A stretch of 64,000 bases of DNA from NCBI GenBank assembly GCA_002529645.1, contig NAEP01000017.1, positions 1 to 64,000 of the forward strand, written 5' to 3'. The notes under the pieces are model-generated. The model was not told the DNA's origin and searched no databases. It saw only the letters and a list, made by a program, of their open reading frames with translations. Made by a program: the position numbers and the translations under genes. Positions within the stretch are counted from its first letter, which is position 1. The number at the start of each line of letters is the position of its first letter. This document shows, in pieces, positions 46,007 through 56,145 of this stretch. Origin of the DNA: Candidatus Lumbricidiphila eiseniae. Its GTDB lineage: Bacteria > Actinomycetota > Actinomycetes > Actinomycetales > Microbacteriaceae.

Positions 46007-46036
46007 AAAAAAAGCTCCGGCGCAGTTGCGCGGAGC
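46007..46036 (-). terminator. Attenuator-type terminator in the rplJ leader
   Basis: On the minus strand GCTCCGCGCA-ACT-GCGCCGGAGC folds into a GC-rich hairpin (46014-46036) followed by seven T (46007-46013), about 65 bases before the rplJ start. It is placed to stop transcription of rplJL early, as in ribosomal protein L10 leaders. Confidence 0.8.
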
Positions 46037-46135
46037 GGCACCGGTTGCCCGGAAAAACTTCGTCACACCTGCGCGGGTGCTTGCAGTGCAAGCCTTCGGT
46101 CACTACCTGGGCAGCGACAACCAGCGGTCTACGGC
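46037..46135 (-). ncRNA. L10 leader (ribosomal protein autoregulation element)
   Basis: Minus-strand RNA between about 46135 and the attenuator. It holds GTAGACCGCTGG near the 5' end, then internal hairpins (GCTTGCACTGCAAGC) and GCGCAGGTGTGACGAAG, the type of sequence found in the actinobacterial L10 leader that binds L10-L7/L12. A further near-perfect hairpin GGTGCCACGGCGTGGCACC lies at 45965-45983, right before the rplJ ribosome site. The exact borders are estimates. Confidence 0.65.
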
Positions 46136-46253
46136 TCCGCCCAGGTTAGTGGATGCCCCGGACTTCGCCAAATCAGTCGGATTCTGACCCGGGGCATATC
46201 TGCATGTGAGCCATCAATCCCAGCCGATAGGGTTGAGAGTGTGACCCAGGTGA

Positions 46254-47573
<1,320 letters not shown>

Positions 47574-47663
47574 AAGCCACCGGGCTGAACTTCGTAACAC
47601 AGAATTGCCTCACGCACAGTGCCGCAGATGGTACTCTCGGCGTCGAGTCGATAGCCTGGAACA

Positions 47664-48140
47664 ATGGCCGACATCTTCGACGTGGTGGCAGATGAAACGC
47701 GACGAGACATCCTCGGGGTGTTGCGTGAGCGGAGCGAGGAATCCACTGACGACAACGAGATCAGCGTGTCCGAAATCGTCGCGGTGTTGGCGGTGAGTCA
47801 ACCCACCGTGTCAAAACACCTCCGGGTTCTGCGTGACGCAGGACTGGTCATCGTGCGCGAGGAGGGGCAGCATCGGTTCTACCGACTCGAAACCACCCCG
47901 CTCGAGGACATTGAGGACTGGCTTATCCCGTTCCTTGCGACAACAGCGGCGGCGGATGCGGCAACTCTTGCCGACGCGGAAGCGCGCGCGAGAGCCGCCC
48001 TCAATGACGAGCAGCGGGCGATCGCTGCCGCCATCGGGAAGGCATTTGCAACAACCGCACACCAGGTGAGCTCGGTCGTTGCCGCCACCAAGGCAGAGGT
48101 CGAGTCGGCACGCAACAAACTCGGAGGCCTACGCAAGTAG
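47664..48140 (+). CDS. ArsR-type winged-helix transcriptional regulator
   Basis: 158 residues. N-terminal ArsR-like helix-turn-helix: ADETRRDILGVLRE, ISVSEIVAVLAVSQPTVSKHLRVLRDAGLVIVREEGQHRFYRL (residues 8-75). The C-terminal half is an Ala-rich helical region with no metal-binding Cys, so it is probably not a metal sensor. Targets unknown. A similar regulator upstream of the bS22 gene is common in Micrococcales. Confidence 0.85.
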   Translation: MADIFDVVADETRRDILGVLRERSEESTDDNEISVSEIVAVLAVSQPTVSKHLRVLRDAGLVIVREEGQHRFYRLETTPLEDIEDWLIPFLATTAAADAATLADAEARARAALNDEQRAIAAAIGKAFATTAHQVSSVVAATKAEVESARNKLGGLRK

Positions 48141-48328
48141 GGGAAACCGGCAGGCTCAGGGTTACCGCCGGGGTTCGGGCTGCGAGGCTCGGCGGCGGCC
48201 ACAGGGGCCGGGCCGCAATGCTCGCTCGGCACAACAACGCATATCGGTCCGCTAGACTAACGCGAGACTTCGGTCCGGGGCGGCGTAATGGTGCCGCCCG
48301 TTTTCGCTCTCAGTAAGGTTTGGTCTTT

Positions 48329-48427
48329 ATGGGTTCTGTCATCAAGAAGCGCCGCAAGCGCATGGCGAAAAAGAAGCACCGCAAGCTGCTTCGGAAAACT
48401 CGTCACCAGCGCCGCAACAAGAAGTAA
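48329..48427 (+). CDS. Small ribosomal protein bS22 (AURKAIP1/COX24 domain)
   Basis: 32-residue, extremely basic protein starting MGSVIKKRRKRMAKKKHRK and ending RRNKK. It matches the AURKAIP1/COX24 domain proteins that sit near the decoding centre of actinobacterial 30S subunits (bS22). Start ATG at 48329, stop TAA at 48425-48427. AAGG lies about 12 bases before the start. Confidence 0.93.
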   Translation: MGSVIKKRRKRMAKKKHRKLLRKTRHQRRNKK

Positions 48428-48523
48428 CCTCGGTCGCTTCCCTGCAGAGCGTCATGCCTCCCGGGCGTGGCGCTTTTTGCTGTCGAGGCGTGTGGGATCA
48501 ACCCGAGCACGTAGCATCAAGGG

Positions 48524-48790
48524 GTGACACGCGACATCCAGCTCACCCTCATTGGAAAGCCCGGCTGTCATCTCTGCGATGACGCTCGCACTGTCATCGC
48601 GTCTGTGCTGGCGGAGGTGAGGGCAGAGGATGCTCCGCCCACCGTCACCCTCACCGAGCGATCGATCCTCGACGACCAGTCCCTCCGCGACCGCTACGCC
48701 GAGGATATCCCCGTGCTGCTCATCAACGGGGCCGTGCACACGTTCTGGCGGATTGATCCGGTACGCCTGCGCGCGGCACTGCGGGAGTGA
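48524..48790 (+). CDS. Glutaredoxin-like protein (DUF836)
   Basis: 88 residues, GTG start. Thioredoxin-fold with redox motif CHLC (GKPGCHLCDDAR, residues 11-22) and cis-Pro segment EDIPVLLING near 61. Members are small cytosolic thiol-disulfide proteins of poorly defined partner. It is convergent with the AspRS gene; the stops are 11 bases apart. Confidence 0.88.
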   Translation: MTRDIQLTLIGKPGCHLCDDARTVIASVLAEVRAEDAPPTVTLTERSILDDQSLRDRYAEDIPVLLINGAVHTFWRIDPVRLRAALRE

Positions 48791-48801
48791 TCTTGCCCGA
48801 G

Positions 48802-50145
48802 CTACGGCAACAAGCGTGTTGGCCCGCGGAACAGGTAGGTTGTCTCCCGAATTGAACTCTCTCCGAGCAGCAGCATAAGCACCCGGGCGAGGCCCATGCC
48901 GAAGCCGCCGTGCGGCGGCACCCCGTATCGGAAGAAGTCGAGGTAGAAGTCAAGCTCTGCGGGATCAAGCCCCTTGTCGCGAGCCTGTGCTTCGAGCACG
49001 TCGATGCGGTGTTCGCGCTGAGCACCGGTCGCGATCTCGACACCGTTGAAGATGAGGTCGTAGGAGTTGGTCAGCTCCGGGTCATCCCTGTGTCGCATGT
49101 GATAAAACGGCCGGATGCTCGACGCGTAGTCGGTGAGAAACACAAAGTCGTGATCGTATGTCTCCCGTACATAGGCACTGATGCGGCGTTCGCCCTCCGG
49201 GTCCGTGTCGGCGTCGGCGCGGGGCACCGTGTAACCTCGTTCGGCGACGATTTTCTTCGCCTCGGCGAGCGGAATCCGAGGAAACGGGGTTGTCGGCACG
49301 CGCACGTCAAGACCGAAGTGCGCCCGAATCGCATCGCCGTGCTTCTGTGCGACGGCTGCGAATCCGGCGACGAGGAGTTCTTCGTGCACCCGCATAACCG
49401 TCTCATGCGAGTCGACCCAGCTCATTTCCATATCAACGGAGGTGAACTCGGTCGCGTGCCGACTCGTGAACGAGGGGTCCGCCCGGAACGCCGGGCCGAC
49501 CTCAAAAACGCCACCGAATCCGGCAGCCTGCGCCATCTGCTTGAAGAACTGCGGACTCTGAGCAAGATAGGCGGTGCTATCGAAGTATCCGACCTCGAAG
49601 AGCTCCGCGCGCGACTCGGACGGTGAGGCCATGAGCTTCGGAGTCTGCAACTCAATGAAACCGTGGTCAATCCACACCTGCCGCCATGCCTGCAACAGCG
49701 TTGTCTGCACCTGAAAAATGAGTTGCTGCCGGGGGTGTCGCAGGTCGAGGAAACGCCAGTCGAGTCGCTTGTCACTGCTGGAATCCACGGCGATGGGCGT
49801 TTCTCGGGCGGAACTCACAACCTCCAGGGACGCCAGTTTCACTTCAAGACCGCCGAGTTTCACTCGCTCATCGTGCTTAAGTTCTCCCGTGACACGGATG
49901 AACGACCCGCTCGAGAGCGCTGAAATCGCGTCGGTGCGGGCACGTGCGGTGTCAGAACCAACAACACCGTCGGGGGCATCTCCCTCGCGCACGGCCGGGT
50001 TCACCAGTTGCACCGCCCCGGACTCATCACGCAGGATGACGAACTGTACCTTCTTCTGATCACGCACGGTGTCAACCCATCCCGCCACCGTCACCGGTCC
50101 GTCGGGAAGACTGGAAAGCTGGGACACTCGGGTACGCTCACTCAC
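48802..50145 (-). CDS. aspS: Aspartyl-tRNA synthetase, archaeal/eukaryal type (probably non-discriminating)
   Basis: 447 residues, shorter than the usual ~590-residue bacterial enzyme and lacking its inserted GAD domain. N-terminal OB fold (VTVAGWVDTVRDQKKVQFVILRD), class II motif 2 FEVGPAFRADPSFTSRHATEFTSVDMEMS and motif 3 GFGMGLARVLMLLLG. This is the archaeal-type AspRS, often aspartate-tRNA(Asn) ligase that also charges tRNA-Asn for GatCAB transamidation. Whether it discriminates depends on anticodon-binding residues that cannot be judged by eye. Confidence 0.9.
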   Translation of the reverse strand: MSERTRVSQLSSLPDGPVTVAGWVDTVRDQKKVQFVILRDESGAVQLVNPAVREGDAPDGVVGSDTARARTDAISALSSGSFIRVTGELKHDERVKLGGLEVKLASLEVVSSARETPIAVDSSSDKRLDWRFLDLRHPRQQLIFQVQTTLLQAWRQVWIDHGFIELQTPKLMASPSESRAELFEVGYFDSTAYLAQSPQFFKQMAQAAGFGGVFEVGPAFRADPSFTSRHATEFTSVDMEMSWVDSHETVMRVHEELLVAGFAAVAQKHGDAIRAHFGLDVRVPTTPFPRIPLAEAKKIVAERGYTVPRADADTDPEGERRISAYVRETYDHDFVFLTDYASSIRPFYHMRHRDDPELTNSYDLIFNGVEIATGAQREHRIDVLEAQARDKGLDPAELDFYLDFFRYGVPPHGGFGMGLARVLMLLLGESSIRETTYLFRGPTRLLP

Positions 50146-50324
50146 GATCGTTCATCCTACCCGGGATGCCACGCGCCGCTCTCTGCACGGGATACCGCGC
50201 CCCTCCCGAATCCCGAACCAATACGGTGCCCGCTGATCTCATCCGAATTTTTTGTCGTGCTTTGCCGTGCCACATGCCGCCCCTCGGACATCGCCCCATA
50301 GCCACGCTCCCTAGACTGGAACGC

Positions 50325-50969
50325 GTGTCCGCCGACCTCATCCACCTCGTCCGTCACGGCGAGGTCTACAATCCCGGCGGTGTGCTCTACGGTCGGCTGC
50401 CGGGTTTTGCCCTCTCCGAACTGGGCCACCGGATGGCACGGGCCGCCGCCGATTCCCTGCGGGCGCAGGGACGGGACATCCGCCTGCTTGTCGCATCACC
50501 GCTGCAGCGGACGCAGGAGTCAGCCGCGCCCCTCAGCGCGATCTTTGGTCGTCCGATCGACACCGATGAGCGTGTTATTGAGCCCACGAACGTGTTTGAA
50601 GGCAAACAGTTGCACGGCCCCCGCTCGGTCTTGCGCAGTCCGCGGAGCTGGCCACGGCTCATCAACCCGTGGCGACCGAGCTGGGGTGAGCCCTACCGGG
50701 CGATCTTTGCACGGATGAACGCGGCCATGGCCGACGCCCACGATCGCACTCCTTTCGGCGATGTCGTCATCGTCAGTCACCAGCTGCCAATCGAGATCGT
50801 GTCACGCCAACTCGGGGGCCGAGCGCTGCGGCACGATCCGCGCGCACGACGCTGCGCTCTCTCGAGTGTGACCACTTTTCGCCGAGAGAACGGCCGATTC
50901 ATTGAGGTGAGTTATCTCGACCCGGCCGCCTCGCTCAGAACAACAGCCCGAGACGTGGGTGCCGTGTGA
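50325..50969 (+). CDS. Histidine phosphatase (phosphoglycerate mutase-like)
   Basis: 214 residues from the GTG at 50325; the frame is open 159 bases further up, but that part has no domain and the core begins at once with LIHLVRHGEVYNPGG (RHG catalytic motif). The second catalytic His is in VVIVSHQLPIEIVSRQ near residue 150. Other landmarks: ASPLQRTQESAAPL. Probably a phosphatase of unknown substrate. It overlaps tlpA by four bases, a linkage seen in other Micrococcales. Confidence 0.88.
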   Translation: MSADLIHLVRHGEVYNPGGVLYGRLPGFALSELGHRMARAAADSLRAQGRDIRLLVASPLQRTQESAAPLSAIFGRPIDTDERVIEPTNVFEGKQLHGPRSVLRSPRSWPRLINPWRPSWGEPYRAIFARMNAAMADAHDRTPFGDVVIVSHQLPIEIVSRQLGGRALRHDPRARRCALSSVTTFRRENGRFIEVSYLDPAASLRTTARDVGAV

Positions 50970-51568
50970 AACACACGAGCGTGGCACGCGCGGCGGCACT
51001 GTGCGCGGCGGCACTGTCGCTGACTCTTGCTGCCTGCAGCGCCGACCCGCTCGCGGCACAGTTCCGTGAGGGAAGTGGCAAGCAGTACATCGCGGGTGAC
51101 GGCACCATTACCGAGTACGCGGCGTCCGATCGGGGGGCAGCCATCACGTTTTCGGGAACCACAACCGAGGGTGGTTCCTACAGCTCGAGGGATGCCGCGG
51201 GGCAGGTGCAGGTCGTCAACTTTTGGTACGCGGGCTGCGCGCCCTGCCGGGCGGAGGCCCCCCTCCTGCAGAAGGTCGCGAACGCGACAACAGCGTCGGG
51301 CGTACGTTTTATCGGTGTGAATGTGCGGGATCAATCGGCAACAGTCGCCGCGTTCGAGAAAACATACGGGGTCACATACCCGTCAATCATCGATATTGAC
51401 ACCGGTGCCGTGCAGCTTGCATTCGCCGGGAAGGTTCCACCGGCGGCCGTGCCGACGACGATTGTGTTGGACCGCACCGGCCGGATCGCCGCCCGAATTC
51501 TGGGTCGGGTCGCGGCCGAGTCCATCCTGCAGGCGATCATTAATCGGGTCGTCAGCGAGCCCGCATGA
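50966..51568 (+). CDS. TlpA/ResA-like thioredoxin lipoprotein
   Basis: 200 residues. Lipoprotein signal ending LAAC near residue 24, then a thioredoxin fold with redox site NFWYAGCAPCRAEAP (CAPC near 92) and cis-Pro PAAVPTTIVLD near 170. It likely keeps the haem-binding cysteines of apocytochrome c reduced outside the membrane, taking electrons from CcdA encoded next (4-bp overlap). GTG start. Confidence 0.92.
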   Translation: MKHTSVARAAALCAAALSLTLAACSADPLAAQFREGSGKQYIAGDGTITEYAASDRGAAITFSGTTTEGGSYSSRDAAGQVQVVNFWYAGCAPCRAEAPLLQKVANATTASGVRFIGVNVRDQSATVAAFEKTYGVTYPSIIDIDTGAVQLAFAGKVPPAAVPTTIVLDRTGRIAARILGRVAAESILQAIINRVVSEPA

Positions 51569-52302
51569 TCAGCGACCTTGTCTTGAACGGACAACTGCTC
51601 ATTGCCGTTCCACTCGCGCTGGTGGCGGGACTGGTCTCATTCCTCTCACCCTGCGTTCTGCCGCTGGTTCCGGGGTACCTCGGCTACATTGGTGGGTTCA
51701 CGGAGGGAGCATCTTCCCGCCCGCATCGACGTCGGCTGCTGCGGGGGGTCGCGCTCTTCGTTCTCGGATTCACCCTCGTTTTTGTTGTCGTGAACCTGCT
51801 TGCGGGGGCGACCGGAGGATGGCTCGTCCACTACGCCGCCCCCATCACCCGTGTCTCGGGTGCCGTGCTCATCGCGATGGGGCTCGTGTTCATCGGTCGA
51901 TTCCGAATCGTGCAGCGGGTGGTGAAGCCGCGCTGGACACCCGCTGCGGGACTCGCGGGTGCACCGCTGCTCGGGGTGATATTCGGGATCGGCTGGACCC
52001 CGTGCATTGGACCAACCCTGTCGGTGGTGCTCGCGCTCAGCGCCGACACCGCATCCGCACCCCGCGGGGTGCTCCTCGGTGTTGTGTACTGTCTGGGGCT
52101 GGGCATTCCTTTCCTGCTCGTCGCCGCCGGGTTCAGCTGGGTGACCGGCTCCCTCGCCGTGCTGCGCCGCCACACCCGGGCGATTAACACTGTCGGTGGC
52201 GCGCTGTTGATGGCGACCGGCATTCTCATGGTCACCGGTGTGTGGTCCCTGTTTATGTCTCACCTTCAGGCGGTGATCTCCGGTGCCGTCCTCCCCCTCT
52301 GA
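51565..52302 (+). CDS. ccdA: Cytochrome c biogenesis thiol transporter CcdA
   Basis: 245 residues, six membrane spans. Conserved SPCVLPLVPGYLGYIGG (first redox Cys near residue 29) and GWTPCIGPTLSVVLALSA (second redox Cys near 148). Carries reducing power from cytosolic thioredoxin to TlpA/ResA. Coupled to tlpA and resB (20-bp overlap). Confidence 0.94.
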   Translation: MISDLVLNGQLLIAVPLALVAGLVSFLSPCVLPLVPGYLGYIGGFTEGASSRPHRRRLLRGVALFVLGFTLVFVVVNLLAGATGGWLVHYAAPITRVSGAVLIAMGLVFIGRFRIVQRVVKPRWTPAAGLAGAPLLGVIFGIGWTPCIGPTLSVVLALSADTASAPRGVLLGVVYCLGLGIPFLLVAAGFSWVTGSLAVLRRHTRAINTVGGALLMATGILMVTGVWSLFMSHLQAVISGAVLPL

Positions 52303-54037
52303 GTCCGAGAAGGATGCTCCGACAGCAGCGCACACGCGACCTACCCGCCCCGACGATCACATCGATCAGCCCGATCACACGGGTGACACTTCCGTTGCGC
52401 CGCCCGCACGACTGAGCATCGGTGGTTGGCTGCTGTACTTTTGGCGACAGCTCACAAGCATGCGCACGGCGCTGCTGCTGCTGCTGCTGCTCGCGATTGC
52501 CGCGGTGCCCGGATCACTCGTGCCGCAGCGTTCGAGCGACCCCAACGGCGTGGCCCAGTACTTCACCACCAACCCGATGCTCGCACCGATCCTCGATCAC
52601 ATACAGATGTTTGATGTGTACAGCTCGGTGTGGTTCTCAGCGATCTATCTTCTGCTGTTTGTCTCCCTCATTGGGTGTGTGGTGCCGCGCGCCCGCCACC
52701 ACACTGCGGCGATGCGAGCGCGACCACCACGCACTCCCGCCCGGCTCGGCAGACTTGCGGGCTACCTTGAGGTCGTCGCGCCCGCCGGAGTCACGGGTGA
52801 GGCGGTGGTGGCCGAAGCATCCGTCCGACTGCGAAAAGCACGGTATCGCGTTGAGCGCTATGAGAGCGGTGGGGAGGTCTCCGTGTCGGCCGAACGCGGC
52901 TACGTTCGCGAGACCGGAAACCTTATTTTCCACACGGCACTGGTCGGTATTCTCATCACGGTTGGCATTGGTGGCGGTTATGGGTTTACCGGGCAGCGTG
53001 TGATGGTGGTGGGACAGAGCTTCGTCAACACGCTTGCTGCCTATGACTCGTTCAACCCGGGCCGATTCTTCACGAGCAACACCCTCGACCCGTACCGACT
53101 CACACTGACCGGCCTTGATGTTGTGTATGAGCGGCACAACATCAAGGCCTTCGGCCAGCCCCTTGATTTCACCGCCCACGTGCGGGTGGGTGATCAGCGT
53201 GAGAGCAGCGCACAGGATGCCATCGTGAAGGTCAACCAGCCCCTCACCACTCACAGCACCGACATCTACCTGCTCGGAAACGGCTATGCCCCGAAGATCA
53301 CCGTCCGAAATGCTGCCGGGAATGTCGTGTTTACCGATTCGGTGCCGTTCCTGCCGCAGGACGCCAACCTCACCTCCATCGGGGTCGTGAAAGTGCCCGA
53401 TGGGATGCCGCAACAGCTCGGTCTCGTGGGGTTCTTCTACCCCACCCAGGCAACACTGACGACGGGAGCATTCGCCTCGAGCTATCCCGACCTGACCTAC
53501 CCGGTGCTCACCCTCAATGTGTTCGAGGGTGATCTCGGGATCAACGCGGGCACACCCGCCTCGGTGTACACCCTCGACACCTCGACGATGACACAGCTGA
53601 CAGGCGGGTCAACCGGAGTGGCATCGCTGCAGCTGAAGCCGGGAGAGACGGGTAGGTTGCCGAATGAACTCGGAACCATCACCTTTGATCGGGCCGACAC
53701 GAATGGCACCACGGCGGACTACTCGACGAGCGTGGCACGGTTTGTGAGTTTTGAAATACACCACGACCCCGCGCGAATGTGGGTGCTGGTGTTTGCTATT
53801 TTTATCGTTGCCGGGCTGCTCCTTTCACTGTTCGTGCCGCGGCGACGGCTGTGGGTAAAAGCCGTCGAACGCAACGGTAAGGTTCTCATCCAGTACGCGG
53901 GGCTCGCGCGCGGTGATGATCATGGCCTCACCCAGGCGGTCAAGAACCTCGCCGAGGCCCATACGGCCGCGCTGCGGACCGTGTCGGCTGAGAAACTGGA
54001 CCTCTCTGGGGGCGCTTGCTGCGGTCAGGATGTCTGA
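52283..54037 (+). CDS. resB: Cytochrome c biogenesis protein ResB
   Basis: 584 residues. Hydrophilic N-terminus, then a membrane span with LTSMRTALLLLLLLAIAAVPGSLVPQRS (ResB signature), two further spans, a large extracytoplasmic domain (residues 230-480) and a last span near 500 (MWVLVFAIFIVAGLLLSLFVPRRR). Together with CcsB it forms the System II haem-lyase complex. A run of CTG codons encodes the Leu stretch. Normally ccsB follows directly; here a 4-kb cassette separates them. Confidence 0.93.
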   Translation: MPSSPSESEKDAPTAAHTRPTRPDDHIDQPDHTGDTSVAPPARLSIGGWLLYFWRQLTSMRTALLLLLLLAIAAVPGSLVPQRSSDPNGVAQYFTTNPMLAPILDHIQMFDVYSSVWFSAIYLLLFVSLIGCVVPRARHHTAAMRARPPRTPARLGRLAGYLEVVAPAGVTGEAVVAEASVRLRKARYRVERYESGGEVSVSAERGYVRETGNLIFHTALVGILITVGIGGGYGFTGQRVMVVGQSFVNTLAAYDSFNPGRFFTSNTLDPYRLTLTGLDVVYERHNIKAFGQPLDFTAHVRVGDQRESSAQDAIVKVNQPLTTHSTDIYLLGNGYAPKITVRNAAGNVVFTDSVPFLPQDANLTSIGVVKVPDGMPQQLGLVGFFYPTQATLTTGAFASSYPDLTYPVLTLNVFEGDLGINAGTPASVYTLDTSTMTQLTGGSTGVASLQLKPGETGRLPNELGTITFDRADTNGTTADYSTSVARFVSFEIHHDPARMWVLVFAIFIVAGLLLSLFVPRRRLWVKAVERNGKVLIQYAGLARGDDHGLTQAVKNLAEAHTAALRTVSAEKLDLSGGACCGQDV

Positions 54038-54097
54038 GCCCCGCGCGGATCCGAGCAAAGCAGGCTGATGGTCATGAGGGATGTGGGGGCAGGAGCA

Positions 54098-54120
54098 GGT
54101 CACTGCCTCACTGAGTGACC
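54098..54120. terminator. Hairpin after resB
   Basis: GGTCACT (54098-54104) and AGTGACC (54114-54120) form 7-bp arms around a 9-base loop, 60 bases after the resB stop. No U run follows. It may separate resB transcription from the inserted cassette. Confidence 0.4.
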
Positions 54121-54265
54121 CCCGTGCGGGCCAGTGGGTGAGGAATCTGTCACCACTGCGCTTCTGTCTAGAATTCAGGCCAGGATACCCTCTAGGATTG
54201 CTACAGTATTCAAGCTGATATAGGGCACCTCCCTGGGCACTAACACGAAAGGGAGGCTTGTATCA

Positions 54266-54436
54266 ATGAGGAAGAAAAGGGGTGGAGTTTTCGCTGTGGT
54301 TACTACCCTTACGACAACGGTTACCCTCGCCATCGCTCCGACAGTCGGTGCAGGGTTCAGAAGTGGTGAGATCCGCGGCCAGTCCTTCCATGACGGCGAA
54401 TGGGCCCCCGGCATACCAAGCCCGGGTGTTCGGTAA
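54266..54436 (+). CDS. Small secreted peptide (56 aa), bacteriocin-like candidate
   Basis: ATG at 54266 with a near-perfect ribosome site (AAAGGGAGG, about 9 bases upstream), TAA at 54434-54436. Residues 1-29 form a signal peptide (KKRGGVFAVVTTLTTTVTLAIAPTVGA). The mature part is about 27 residues, GFRSGEIRGQSFHDGEWAPG and a Pro-rich end. No family is recognised. It has no cysteine and lacks the full core of lactococcin 972-type bacteriocins. It is the first gene of a cassette with a lipoprotein, a periplasmic adaptor and an ABC transporter, so an exported peptide, toxin or signal is a reasonable inference. Confidence 0.6.
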   Translation: MRKKRGGVFAVVTTLTTTVTLAIAPTVGAGFRSGEIRGQSFHDGEWAPGIPSPGVR

Positions 54437-54455
54437 CGATAGCGCGAAGGTGACG

Positions 54456-55073
54456 ATGCATCATTCGAACCGTGTGCAACCGCAGGTCCCGCTGCGGTTT
54501 ACATTCGCGGTTACGACGTTGGTGATCGTCGTCGCTTTGGCGGGCTGTGCCACGAGCAAAGAACAACCCGCCGAGCTCGATATCGCCGCGCTCATCGCCA
54601 AGACATCGCCTTTCCAGCGCGACATACTCAAGAAGGGCACGGTCGCGCGCGCCGACTATGAGAAGGCTGTGCTCGCGCAGCGTGAGTGTGTCATCGCCGC
54701 TGGAGCCGAGGCGAGCGAACTATACGAGACTGGGAACAACGAACTGACTTTCGATTTCGGGGCCACCACTGACACCGACGAGCAGAATGATGCGATCATG
54801 CTCAAAGCAGACACGTGTCTTACTGAGTACCGCTCGGAAGTCGGCAAAGTGTGGGCTTTCCAGCAGCTTCTGTCGCCACAGCAGCGCAAGAATCTCAGAC
54901 CAGAGGTTATCGCATGCTTAGTGTCCGAGGGGGTCACAATCAAGGAATCGGCCACGATTACTGACCTCTACCGAGCCGTCAACGACGAGAAGAATATCCA
55001 AGCTTCCCGCCCGTGCATCAGCAGATTCGCCGCGTTCTTTGCCGTTGCACCCTCCCGCGATGACAACCACTGA
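54456..55073 (+). CDS. Lipoprotein of unknown function (205 aa)
   Basis: ATG at 54456 with GAAGGTGA upstream. Lipoprotein signal with hydrophobic core and lipobox LAGC at about residue 31. The mature domain (about 170 residues) is helical and holds four cysteines (ECV, DTC, IACLV, RPCIS) that could form two disulfides. No domain is recognised. The C-terminus overlaps the next gene by 14 bases. In this cassette it may be an immunity or assembly protein; that is only a guess. Confidence 0.75.
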   Translation: MHHSNRVQPQVPLRFTFAVTTLVIVVALAGCATSKEQPAELDIAALIAKTSPFQRDILKKGTVARADYEKAVLAQRECVIAAGAEASELYETGNNELTFDFGATTDTDEQNDAIMLKADTCLTEYRSEVGKVWAFQQLLSPQQRKNLRPEVIACLVSEGVTIKESATITDLYRAVNDEKNIQASRPCISRFAAFFAVAPSRDDNH

Positions 55074-56145
55074 CGACCCCTCCCCCCGCAACAACAAGAC
55101 TTCCGTGCGAGGCTGGATCGCCGTTGGCGCGCTGACAGCTGTCCCCGTGCTCACTCTCCTGGGAGCAGTCATCGCCACGTCCCTCCCCTCCGCACAGATT
55201 GATCCACCCGAGAAGCCGATCACAGTCTCCGTCGAGGCATCCACTTACTCAGATTCAACGAGTGTCGAGTTAACCGTGACATGGGGAGAAAGCCCCCTTC
55301 TTCGAGCACCGTCATGGTCCGGTCTGGTCACCGGAATACCCGACTCATTAGACACTCCGCTCATCACCGGGTCACACGTTATCCAGGTTGACGGTGTGTG
55401 GCGGGTCGCTGCACGCACGGATAGACCGTTCTTCCGACCCCTGGGCGAGGGAGATTCAGGAGTTGATGTTCGGGCTTTGAACAGGCTACTGGGCCAGATG
55501 GGGTACCGCTCGCAGGAATCAGATAAATGGACAAAAGACACGCTTCGCGGTGTCCGTAAGCTGGCGGCAAGTCTGGGGATCTCCCCGGACAGTGTGACAT
55601 CATTCGACCCTGGATGGGTTGTGTGGCTACCACACGATTCCTTCACCGCAGAATCCCTCGCTGTCAAGACAGGAGAGCGTGCTCCAGAGGTCGGCATGCC
55701 GGTCGTGACAGGATTGCCGGTTCCCACCTCTGCCGCGATCAAGACCGAGAGAGCCCGTCTTCCCAAGACATCGCCGGAAGGTTGGCAGTTTGATATCGAT
55801 GGAACGAAGCTTCCCTATACCGATAACCCCGGCTCACCATTCCCTGATCTGGGAGCACTGAGTTCAGTGCTCCATGGTAAACCCGAAACCATCCGAGCCG
55901 CGCTCGAACGCACGACGCCGTTACAGGCTTGGACCGTTCCTGTTCGTGCGGTTTTCACGGATGCGCGCGGGCAAATGTGCGTTTTTGTGCAAACTGAGCT
56001 TCGAGGAACAAAACAATGGCAACCTAATATTGTGGAAGTGCTCGGCGGTGAGATAGGAAGAACACGTGTCACTGGAATCAAGACACACGCGGTCAATATC
56101 CTAGCCAATCCGGCAGAATCCCATCGAGACAGTACGTGCACCTAA
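55060..56145 (+). CDS. Membrane-anchored periplasmic adaptor with peptidoglycan-binding domain
   Basis: 361 residues from the ATG at 55060 (an upstream TTG at 55039 is possible). One N-terminal membrane span (WIAVGALTAVPVLTLLGAVIATSL). A peptidoglycan-binding-1-like unit near residues 125-170 (LGEGDSGVDVRALNRLLGQMGY...RGVRKLAASLGI) lies within a split beta-rich region like that of MacA/HlyD-type adaptors (actinobacterial type). It probably couples the ABC transporter encoded next to the cell wall. It overlaps the ATPase gene by 10 bases. Confidence 0.75.
   Translation: MTTTDDPSPRNNKTSVRGWIAVGALTAVPVLTLLGAVIATSLPSAQIDPPEKPITVSVEASTYSDSTSVELTVTWGESPLLRAPSWSGLVTGIPDSLDTPLITGSHVIQVDGVWRVAARTDRPFFRPLGEGDSGVDVRALNRLLGQMGYRSQESDKWTKDTLRGVRKLAASLGISPDSVTSFDPGWVVWLPHDSFTAESLAVKTGERAPEVGMPVVTGLPVPTSAAIKTERARLPKTSPEGWQFDIDGTKLPYTDNPGSPFPDLGALSSVLHGKPETIRAALERTTPLQAWTVPVRAVFTDARGQMCVFVQTELRGTKQWQPNIVEVLGGEIGRTRVTGIKTHAVNILANPAESHRDSTCT

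Noticed and set aside
50166-50324. 53-residue extension of the histidine phosphatase.
   Set aside because: The RHG core begins right after the GTG at 50325, and the upstream part is Pro/Arg-rich with no conservation signals.
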